Assembly: GCA_030597435.1 (NCBI GenBank)
Contig: JAUVRV010000054.1
Span: forward strand, 1 to 10,503
Direction of reading: 5' to 3'
Source: Gemmatimonadales bacterium
Lineage (GTDB): Bacteria > Gemmatimonadota > Gemmatimonadetes > Gemmatimonadales > GWC2-71-9
Length of the DNA stretch: 10,503 bases
The translations under genes and the position numbers were made by a program. Numbering within the stretch: position 1 is the stretch's first letter; every line of letters begins with the position of its first letter. Of the stretch, positions 4,342 to 10,503 are shown piece by piece. The notes below the pieces were generated by a model. It was not told the origin of the DNA. It saw nothing but the letters and a program-made list of their open reading frames with translations, and did no database searches.

Positions 4342-7074
4342 ATGACGACTCTAGCACCGCAATACGATCCGTCGGCGATCGAAGCCGACATTTACAAGCG
4401 ATGGCTTGATGCCGGGGTGTTCGGCACCACGCCAGAGCCCGATCGCATTCCGTACGTGATCGTCATCCCACCACCCAACGTGACGGCCGTATTGCATTCC
4501 GGACACGGCCTGAACAACACGTTGCAGGACGTGTTGATTCGATTCCAGCGGATGCGGGGCCGTGATGCTCTGTGGCTGCCAGGCACGGACCACGCTGGTA
4601 TCGCCACCCAAAACGTCGTCGAGCGGATGCTGGACAAGGAGGGGAAGACACGGCAGGATCTCGGTCGAGACGCGTTCGTGGAACGGGTCTGGCAGCACGT
4701 TCACAAGACCGGCGGTACGATCCTGGAACAGCTGAAAGCGATCGGCTGCTCGTGCGATTGGTCACGCACACGATTCACGCTGGACGACGGATACTCACTC
4801 GCGGTGCGCAAGGTTTTCGTCGACCTGTACAAGGACGACAAGATCTACCGCGGCCATCGGGTGATACACTGGTGTCCCAGATGTCGCCCATCGCTCTCCG
4901 ACGAGGAAGCCGAGTTTCGTGACAGGGATGACCATCTCTACTACATCAAGTATCGCTTGCGCGGCGGCCACGAGGTGCACGGCGGATCCGACGGACCGGC
5001 GCTTTCGACCGACGGGGCCGACGGGGCCGGCGGGGCCCGCGGGACCGTCACGGTCGCCACGACCCGTCCCGAAACCATGTTCGGCGACGTGTGTCTCGTG
5101 TTCCATCCCGAAGACGATCGGTTCCAGAAGTACGAGGGTGCCACCGTTGAAATACCGCTTTCCGGTGTGCGCATCCCGATCCGCACCAGCACGGTCGTGG
5201 AGCGGGATTTCGGGACCGGTATGCTCAAGGTCACGCCGGCACACGATGCCAACGACTTCGACATCGCCGAGAGCTTGGGAGGGTTCGAGCGGCCCGTGAC
5301 GATGGCAGAAGACGCCACCATGTCTGCCATGAATCGGGTGCCATCCGAGTTTCATGGCCTCGATCGCTTCGCCGCGCGCAAGAAGATCCTCGAGCTACTG
5401 GAGGCGCAGGGCCAACTCGCGAAGGTCGAGCCCTACAGCCATTCGGTGCGTCACTGCTACCGCTGCAAAACGATCGTTGAGCCGCGTCTTTCGGACCAGT
5501 GGTTTGTGAAGATGAGACCGCTGGCCGAACCGGCGTTGAGGGCGTATCGCGAAGGTACGCTACGCTTCGTGCCCGAGCGCTGGGGCAAGGTGTACGAGCA
5601 CTGGTTGACCCAGATCCGTGACTGGAACATCTCGCGGCAGCTCTGGTGGGGCCATCGGATTCCGGCGTGGTTCTGCAACGACTGCGACCACATCACCGTC
5701 GCGATGGACGAGCCGCAGGCGTGTGAGCAGTGCGGCGGGCAGTTGCGGCAAGAAGAGGACGTGCTGGACACGTGGTTCTCGTCGTGGTTGTGGCCGTTTG
5801 CCACCTTCGGGTGGCCCGACCAAACGCCCGACCTGGAGCGGTTCTATCCTGGCCACACTCTGGTCACGGGACCGGACATCATCTTCTTCTGGGTCGCCCG
5901 CATGGTCATGGCCGGCTACTACTTCATGGGTGACACCCCGTTCGAGACGGTCTACATGAACGGGATAGTGCGCGATCCCCAGCACCGCGCGTTCTCCAAG
6001 TCGTTGGGCAATGGCATCGACCCGATGGACGTGATCGAGCTGTTTGGTGCCGATGCATACAGGTTCACCATCGTGGCAGCTGCCGCCGCCGGCACCGATA
6101 CGATAATGGATCGTAACGATCTGGACGGGACCTTTGCCGCGGGCCGGAACTTCGCGAACAAGATTTGGAACATCGGCCGTCTGATCCTGTCCAACATCGG
6201 TGATGCTTCCACGGCAACGGACCAGATCGACCCGGCGCAGCTCGAACTCGCCGATCGCTGGATTCTGTCACGGTGCCAACGCACCATCGGCGCCGTCACG
6301 GAGGCCCTCGACCGGTTCCGTCTCAACGATGCCGCCAATGAGATCTACCACTTTATGTGGAACGACCTGGCTGATTGGTATGTGGAGCAGGTCAAGCCAC
6401 GTTTGTACGGCAACATGGAAGGCGGTGACACCGCTCGTAGGGTCCTGCGTTACGTATTCGAGACCGCGCTCAAGCTACTGCACCCGACAATGCCGGTCAT
6501 TACAGAGCAGATGTGGGATAACATGCCGGGAGAACGGGAATCACTTCTGGCCGGCTCCACATGGCCTCAGCCGAACGCGGAACTCGTGGATGAGGAAGCC
6601 GAGGATCAGTTCGCGCGCGTTCAAGCGTTGGTCAGTGCGGTGAGAACGATACGGGCCGAGTATCACGTGGAGCCGGGTAAGGAAATCAGGGCCAACGTGC
6701 AACCCGCCAGTACCGTAGCGCTCGAGGCATTCAACGCAGAACAGCACACCGTCGAGCGGCTCGCCAAGATTGGAGAGTTGCTGATGGAAGGTGACGATTC
6801 GGGTGACATCGGTGCCCATCAGGTCTTGCCCGACGGATCATCGGTGTTCGTACCTCTAGGAGACGCGATCGACGTGGCCAAGGAATGTGCACGCTTGGGG
6901 AAAGAGCTGACCCGGTTGGACACCCAACTCACCGGTGTCTTTCGCAAACTCGAGAACGCGCAGTTCATCAGCCGGGCACCCGCCGAGGTGGTCGAGAGAG
7001 AGCGTGAGAAGGAGCGTTCGTGGCAGGAGCAGCGAGAAGCACTCGCCGCCAAGCTGCGTGTCTTGGGCTGCTAG
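4342..7074 (+). CDS. valS: Valyl-tRNA synthetase
   Basis: A complete 910-residue class I synthetase that charges tRNA(Val). The HIGH box appears as HSGH (residues 52-55, after PPPNVTAVL), followed by LPGTDHAGIATQ. The CP1 editing domain (about 190-340) shows VATTRPETMFGD and GTGMLKVTPAHDANDFDI, needed to clear mischarged threonine. Zinc-binding cysteine pairs are seen in WCPRC (178, 181), HCYRC (372, 375), CNDC (445, 448) and CEQC (461, 464). The DWNISRQLWWGHRIPAW block is typical. The KMSKS loop is degenerate, reading RAFSKSLGN (549-557), with the second lysine (Lys553) kept. The anticodon-binding domain follows (about 635-780) and a C-terminal coiled coil (about 843-910). A glycine/alanine/aspartate-rich insertion (about 208-235) is unusual. 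The ATG at 4342 has no clear Shine-Dalgarno, so coupling with the BON gene 30 bases upstream is possible. The last 55 bases overlap the next gene. Confidence 0.98.
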   Translation: MTTLAPQYDPSAIEADIYKRWLDAGVFGTTPEPDRIPYVIVIPPPNVTAVLHSGHGLNNTLQDVLIRFQRMRGRDALWLPGTDHAGIATQNVVERMLDKEGKTRQDLGRDAFVERVWQHVHKTGGTILEQLKAIGCSCDWSRTRFTLDDGYSLAVRKVFVDLYKDDKIYRGHRVIHWCPRCRPSLSDEEAEFRDRDDHLYYIKYRLRGGHEVHGGSDGPALSTDGADGAGGARGTVTVATTRPETMFGDVCLVFHPEDDRFQKYEGATVEIPLSGVRIPIRTSTVVERDFGTGMLKVTPAHDANDFDIAESLGGFERPVTMAEDATMSAMNRVPSEFHGLDRFAARKKILELLEAQGQLAKVEPYSHSVRHCYRCKTIVEPRLSDQWFVKMRPLAEPALRAYREGTLRFVPERWGKVYEHWLTQIRDWNISRQLWWGHRIPAWFCNDCDHITVAMDEPQACEQCGGQLRQEEDVLDTWFSSWLWPFATFGWPDQTPDLERFYPGHTLVTGPDIIFFWVARMVMAGYYFMGDTPFETVYMNGIVRDPQHRAFSKSLGNGIDPMDVIELFGADAYRFTIVAAAAAGTDTIMDRNDLDGTFAAGRNFANKIWNIGRLILSNIGDASTATDQIDPAQLELADRWILSRCQRTIGAVTEALDRFRLNDAANEIYHFMWNDLADWYVEQVKPRLYGNMEGGDTARRVLRYVFETALKLLHPTMPVITEQMWDNMPGERESLLAGSTWPQPNAELVDEEAEDQFARVQALVSAVRTIRAEYHVEPGKEIRANVQPASTVALEAFNAEQHTVERLAKIGELLMEGDDSGDIGAHQVLPDGSSVFVPLGDAIDVAKECARLGKELTRLDTQLTGVFRKLENAQFISRAPAEVVEREREKERSWQEQREALAAKLRVLGC
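5011..5046 (+). repeat. Nine-base tandem repeat inside valS
   Basis: Four units in a row: GACGGGGCC, GACGGGGCC, GGCGGGGCC and CGCGGGACC. They are in frame and encode DGA, DGA, GGA and RGT (residues 224-235). The first two units are identical, which suggests recent slippage duplication within a surface loop of the editing domain just before the VATTRPE strand. Confidence 0.8.
7009..7014 (+). promoter_or_regulatory. Ribosome-binding site of the lipoprotein gene, inside valS
   Basis: AAGGAG ends five bases before the GTG at 7020. It is the best Shine-Dalgarno match in the operon and supports starting the lipoprotein inside the 3' end of valS, not later. Confidence 0.75.
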
Positions 7075-8288
7075 CAGCAGCTTGGGTAGGCTGCGCTACC
7101 ATCCAGGATCCTCCTGGTGGGCCACCTGACTTTGCCCCACCTATACTGCTCAGCGTTACACCCGATTCCGGGTCCGTGCTGGACGGATTCGATGACGATC
7201 TAGAATTCCAGTTCGACGAGGTCATTGACGAGAGGTCTGGGAACGGGCTGGACAAGCTCATTCTGCTCTCGCCGGTGACGGAAGAGGTCAACGTCTCATG
7301 GAAGCGAACGCGGATCACCGTCAAGCCCAAGCGGGGGTGGCGGCCCTCGGTTGTATATCACGTAACGCTCTTGCGCGGAATTGCCGACCTCAGAAACAAC
7401 CGCCTGGATTCCACACGCACCATAGTCTTCTCGACCGGTGGACCGATCCCCGACACCCGACTCACCGGTGCGGTGGTCAACTGGGAGGCGGGACAGGCGG
7501 CAATCGGGGCGCTCGTGGAAGCGACGCTCTTACCCGATTCCTTGACCTATCGGGTCGAAGCCGACTCCGTGGGCGACTTCGTGCTCGCCGCAATACCGCC
7601 CGGCACATACCTATTGAGCGCGACCGTAGACGGTAACGACAATCGCCTGCGGGACGCGCGGGAACCGTTCGACTCGGTAACGGTCCAACTCGACTCAACG
7701 TTGGATCACGTGTTGTGGGCTTTTGCTCAAGACACGAGCGGTCCGCATATGCGAGAGGTGTCCGATCTCGACAGTCTGACACTGCGGTTGGCCTTCACGC
7801 AGATGCTCGGACCCGATGAGGCCGCGCAGACCGAGATCCAAGTCTTCAGCATGCCAGACACGATACCGGTCTCAGTGTCTGCGGTGTGGGTGCAAGAGGT
7901 CTACGATTCGGTGCGGACGATCGAGACCGCCATCGCGGATTCGATTCGCGCGGCCGAGGCAGCGGCGGCAGATTCGGCGCGAGCCGATTCTCTGGGGATC
8001 GAGGTCGATTCACTGGTTGCCGATAGCGCGGCAGCAGAGATCGCAGCGCCGGCGGACACATCGGTATCGACCGCAGCAGATTCGCTGGCACCGGAGATCA
8101 GCAGGGTCGACAGTCTGCTGACCGAACGACCCAAACTGAGTGCCATACTGTATGTGCGGCTCGAGTCGAACATGATCCCGGGATCACGCTATCTAGTGAT
8201 GGCGGTTGCGACCAACGTGCTGGGGGCCGTCGCCGAATCGCAACGGCTGTTGACCTTGCCGGAACCCGCAGTCGCGGACTCGACATGA
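7020..8288 (+). CDS. Lipoprotein with SbsA/Big_5 Ig-like domain and an Ala/Asp/Ser-rich insertion
   Basis: A 422-residue predicted outer-envelope lipoprotein. An arginine-bearing n-region (RSTRR), a hydrophobic core and the lipobox AWVGC place the lipidated cysteine at residue 25. The mature protein begins CATIQDPPGGPPDFAPP, which recalls Ig-like lipoproteins of Bacteroidota and Gemmatimonadota. A Big_5 Ig-like domain (about 38-140), recognisable from FQFDEVIDERS and WRPSVVYHVTL, is followed by a carboxypeptidase-regulatory-like domain (about 145-225) with GDFVLAAIPPGTYLLSATVDGNDN. A second Ig-like unit (about 240-412) seems split by a low-complexity stretch (294-367). The GTG at 7020 is chosen because the signal peptide lies inside the valS overlap, no later start would preserve it, and AAGGAG precedes it. 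The stop overlaps the selA start. No enzymatic residues are recognisable; a structural or assembly role at the cell surface is a guess. Confidence 0.87.
   Translation: MAGAARSTRRQAACLGLLAAAWVGCATIQDPPGGPPDFAPPILLSVTPDSGSVLDGFDDDLEFQFDEVIDERSGNGLDKLILLSPVTEEVNVSWKRTRITVKPKRGWRPSVVYHVTLLRGIADLRNNRLDSTRTIVFSTGGPIPDTRLTGAVVNWEAGQAAIGALVEATLLPDSLTYRVEADSVGDFVLAAIPPGTYLLSATVDGNDNRLRDAREPFDSVTVQLDSTLDHVLWAFAQDTSGPHMREVSDLDSLTLRLAFTQMLGPDEAAQTEIQVFSMPDTIPVSVSAVWVQEVYDSVRTIETAIADSIRAAEAAAADSARADSLGIEVDSLVADSAAAEIAAPADTSVSTAADSLAPEISRVDSLLTERPKLSAILYVRLESNMIPGSRYLVMAVATNVLGAVAESQRLLTLPEPAVADST
7899..8120 (+). repeat. Degenerate ADS/VDS-rich repeat inside the lipoprotein gene
   Basis: Residues 294-367 contain a short motif repeated with variation: YDSV, ADSI, ADSA, ADSL, VDSL, ADSA, ADTS, ADSL and VDSL, with alanine-rich spacers between. 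The DNA shows recurring GATTC cores (for example GCGGATTCG and GCAGATTCG), so some of the similarity is at base level. It is probably a helical or flexible acidic linker. Confidence 0.7.
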
Positions 8289-9625
8289 GTGATACCAGAC
8301 GGCACCTGCCCGCCGTGAACACACTGCTGACTCAGGCCGAACAGGCTGGCCTGCTCGAGAGTGCGCCGCGCAAGGTATTAGTCGACTCGATCCGCGCCGT
8401 ACTCGACCGCGCTCGCAGCGAGGGCAGTGGCGAACCCGATGGTGGTTGGCTGGCTGCGATCGAGCAACGGGTCGTTGCAGGGACGCGGCCATCACTGCAG
8501 CGCGTGATCAACGCCACCGGTGTGGTACTGCACACCAACCTGGGCCGCGCACCATTACCTGATGCGGCCCTCCGCGCAGCAGCAGAAGCTTACCGCTATA
8601 GCACACTCGAATTCGATGTCACGAACGGAGAACGGGGATCCCGGCAGGACCATCATCGGTCGTTGCTGCGGGAAATTACCGGTGCCGAAAACGCTCTCGT
8701 AGTCAACAACGCGGCTTGCGCGCTGTTTCTGCTGTTGAACACCCTTGCCCGCGACGGTGACACGATCGTGTCGCGCGGGGAGTTGGTGGAGATCGGTGGA
8801 TCGTTCAGGATCCCAGACATCCTGGCCCGGAGCGGCAGTGCCCTGATTGAGGTCGGAACCACCAACCGCACACGGCTGCGTGACTATTTGAGCGCGGTCA
8901 GCCCACGCACCCGTCTGATTCTCAAGGTACACCCGTCCAACTTCCGCATGACCGGCTTCACCGAGGAGGTCGAGATCGGCCAACTCGTTGATTTAGGCAG
9001 AGATAGAGGGATCCCCGTGGTCCACGACGTAGGCAGTGGGCTGCTGCTGGACCTGGCAAATTGGGACCTCACCGGTGAGCCAAGGGTACAGGATAGTGTG
9101 GCCGCGGGTGCTACAGTGGTCTTCTCCGGGGACAAGATGTTGGGAGGACCACAGGCGGGAATAATCGTGGGTCCGGAAGCGATAATACAGCGCGCGTCTT
9201 CCAGTCCACTCGCGCGCGCCCTGCGGCCGGACAAGTTCACGCTGGCTGCGCTCGAAGCAACACTGGCGATCCATCGTGACCCGGCGGCGGCGCGGGCGGA
9301 GATTCCAGTATTGGCAATGCTGACCGCCGACCGCTCCGCACTCGCCAGTCGAGCGGAGCAGCTAGCGCAGCAACTCGCTGGAGCTACCGTAGAGCCCGGG
9401 CACTCGGCAGTAGGTGGTGGAGCGTTCCCCGGGGTATCACTGCCCACCACGCTGGTGCGATTACCAGCAGATTCACCGGATACGGCGTTGGCAAAACTCA
9501 GGCGGCATACGCCACCGGTAATCGCGCGCGCGGCAGACAACGCGGTGTTGTTTGACGTGCGGACGATACGAGATGAAGAATTCGCCGTCATCGTTTCCGC
9601 TGTGCGCGGAGCAGCGATGGCTTGA
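8285..9625 (+). CDS. selA: L-seryl-tRNA(Sec) selenium transferase
   Basis: A complete 446-residue PLP-dependent enzyme (E. coli SelA has 463). It converts Ser-tRNA(Sec) to Sec-tRNA(Sec) using selenophosphate made by SelD; SelB then delivers the product to UGA codons. The N-terminal tRNA-binding region (about 1-65, starting HLPAVNTLL) is present. Core motifs are RVINATGVVLHTNLGRAPL, the NNAACALFLLLNTLA block, SRGELVEIGGSFRIPDI, KVHPSNFRMTGFTEEV, HDVGSGLL and the PLP-lysine motif FSGDKMLGGPQAGII (Lys284). The start ATG at 8285 overlaps the lipoprotein stop as ATGA, so translation is likely coupled. Unusually, selB and selD are not adjacent: the next gene encodes a secreted PPC-repeat protein. 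The reading frame is intact with all key residues, so it is probably functional. Confidence 0.96.
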   Translation: MSDTRRHLPAVNTLLTQAEQAGLLESAPRKVLVDSIRAVLDRARSEGSGEPDGGWLAAIEQRVVAGTRPSLQRVINATGVVLHTNLGRAPLPDAALRAAAEAYRYSTLEFDVTNGERGSRQDHHRSLLREITGAENALVVNNAACALFLLLNTLARDGDTIVSRGELVEIGGSFRIPDILARSGSALIEVGTTNRTRLRDYLSAVSPRTRLILKVHPSNFRMTGFTEEVEIGQLVDLGRDRGIPVVHDVGSGLLLDLANWDLTGEPRVQDSVAAGATVVFSGDKMLGGPQAGIIVGPEAIIQRASSSPLARALRPDKFTLAALEATLAIHRDPAAARAEIPVLAMLTADRSALASRAEQLAQQLAGATVEPGHSAVGGGAFPGVSLPTTLVRLPADSPDTALAKLRRHTPPVIARAADNAVLFDVRTIRDEEFAVIVSAVRGAAMA

Positions 9626-9716
9626 ACAGGGGAGCGGGATTGTGCCGCACGGCTCAAATGGTGAAATTCCGCGAGTCGTTTCCCGTACCTCGCAGGCATT
9701 ATCGGAGGATTTTCGA
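9626..9716 (+). other. Spacer between selA and the secreted-protein gene
   Basis: Ninety-one bases without a recognisable gene. Only short, weak inverted repeats occur and no U-tract terminator is seen. A good ribosome-binding site, GGAGG at 9704-9708, lies eight bases before the next start. A promoter for the next gene could be here but no convincing pair of boxes stands out. Confidence 0.5.
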
Positions 9717-10503
9717 GTGAGTTTACGTGCCACAATATTGGTCACCCTGTTTGCAGCAGCGCTGGCAACAGCAGCCACTGCTCAGGACGACAACCCTTTC
9801 ATAGACATCAGTGTAGGTGAGACTTATACGGGTCAGCTCGTAGCCGGTGGTGACTCGCTGGTAGATGGATCTTGGTTCGAGATGTTCCTGTTCAACGGTG
9901 AGGCTGGAGACACCGTCACCATTGCCATCGCATCGATCGACTTCAACGCCCACCTGTTCCTGGCTGATTCGCTAGACACCATCCTCGAGACTGATGACGA
10001 CAGCGGTGGTGAGTGCAATCCTCACCTGGCTTACATCCTGCCCGAGGGCGGCCGCTACATCGTGTACGTCACGTCCACGTATCGTGCCAAGACCGGCCAA
10101 TACGAGCTTTCGATCCTGCCCGGAACGGTGCCGCCACCGAGTTCGAAACGATGCGGTGGCTTCTTCGATTCCAAGGGTACGCTGGCTTTGGGTGAGATCG
10201 TCGAGGGTACCCTGGGGCCGCCGGATCCGAAGCTGGGTGGCAGCCATTACCAGATATGGGATCTCGAGGTGCCGGTGGGTGACTCGGTGACGGTCGATTT
10301 CAAGTCCGGCAACTTCGACGCCTACATGGTTCTCTACCGTGGCTTCGCTACCGCCATTGACTCTAACGACGATGGTGGCGGTGCGTGCCATGCCCGGTTG
10401 GTCATAGTCGGTTCTGGCGCTCCGCTGAAGGCGATGCTGCGGACCGGCAAAGCCGACGAGGCCGGAGACTTCACGTTGTCGATGGTCGCTGGTGCCCTTC
10501 CGC
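9717..10503 (+). CDS. Secreted protein with tandem pre-peptidase C-terminal (PPC)-like repeats (partial, runs off the right edge)
   Basis: The frame is open to the window edge; 262 residues are visible. The GTG at 9717 is chosen for the GGAGG eight bases upstream and the signal peptide that follows: SLRATILVTLFAAALATAATA, with cleavage probable after ATA at residue 22 and the mature protein starting QDDNPF. Two homologous beta-sandwich repeats follow (about 33-135 and 157-257). Repeat 1 has GSWFEMFLFNGEAGDTVTI, IDFNAHLFL, a TDDDSGGEC turn and GRYIVYVTS with GQYELSI. Repeat 2 has HYQIWDLEVPVGDSVTV, NFDAYMVLY, a SNDDGGGAC turn and GDFTLSM. This is the PPC pattern, often found as accessory modules on secreted proteases and other exported proteins. 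A catalytic domain, if any, would lie beyond the window. The 91-base gap from selA suggests it may have its own promoter. Confidence 0.82.
   Translation, partial: MSLRATILVTLFAAALATAATAQDDNPFIDISVGETYTGQLVAGGDSLVDGSWFEMFLFNGEAGDTVTIAIASIDFNAHLFLADSLDTILETDDDSGGECNPHLAYILPEGGRYIVYVTSTYRAKTGQYELSILPGTVPPPSSKRCGGFFDSKGTLALGEIVEGTLGPPDPKLGGSHYQIWDLEVPVGDSVTVDFKSGNFDAYMVLYRGFATAIDSNDDGGGACHARLVIVGSGAPLKAMLRTGKADEAGDFTLSMVAGALP

Noticed and set aside
3823..4391. Two overlapping minus-strand frames antisense to the BON-protein gene
   Set aside because: The plus strand shows a membrane helix and a recognisable BON domain with a ribosome-binding site; the antisense frames show none.
9626..9716. Spacer after selA searched for a tRNA(Sec), SECIS-like element or terminator
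   Set aside because: It is too short and has only three- or four-pair inverted repeats; no tRNA features were found.
8884..9735. A 283-codon minus-strand frame antisense to selA
   Set aside because: Its translation is low-complexity Ala/Ser/Arg without family motifs, while selA on the plus strand is complete and carries the PLP lysine motif.

Overview
The window looks like an ordinary chromosomal stretch from a GC-rich, Gram-negative bacterium. Outer-membrane-style features support this: a lipoprotein signal peptide and a secreted protein with pre-peptidase C-terminal (PPC)-like repeats. The lipoprotein begins, after its cysteine, with the GGPxDxxPP-type start of an SbsA/Big_5 Ig-like family common in Bacteroidota and Gemmatimonadota. 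With the high GC content and the PPC repeats, Gemmatimonadota is my best guess, but this is inference and not certain. I see no insertion sequence, phage gene, CRISPR array, tRNA or rRNA.

Layout. On the minus strand at the left, an acetyl-CoA acetyltransferase gene (261-1451) is followed after 14 bases by the start of a bioY biotin-transporter gene that runs off the left edge. A 230-base leader region (1452-1681) holds an AT-rich promoter-like stretch and a strong hairpin. To its right, also on the minus strand, is thrS (1682-3628). A 55-residue single-pass membrane protein gene (3625-3792) precedes thrS; its stop codon overlaps the thrS start and it ends in a threonine-rich tail.

A 75-base divergent control region (3793-3867), with a perfect 12-base palindrome and overlapping -10-like boxes, separates this from a plus-strand operon. 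That operon runs: membrane-anchored BON-domain protein (3868-4311), valS (4342-7074), an Ig-like lipoprotein (7020-8288, overlapping valS by 55 bases) and selA (8285-9625, overlapping the lipoprotein gene by 4 bases). After 91 bases a new signal-peptide protein with two PPC-like repeats begins (9717) and runs off the right edge.

The shared theme is tRNA charging: ThrRS and ValRS sit back to back around one control region, and SelA converts Ser-tRNA(Sec) to Sec-tRNA(Sec), which implies that the organism makes selenoproteins. No wholly new multi-gene system is evident. The item most worth a second look is the threonine-rich small ORF fused by overlap to the thrS start, which could be a threonine-sensing leader. 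Next are the minus-strand-favoured hairpin in front of the thiolase gene and the deep valS/lipoprotein gene overlap.
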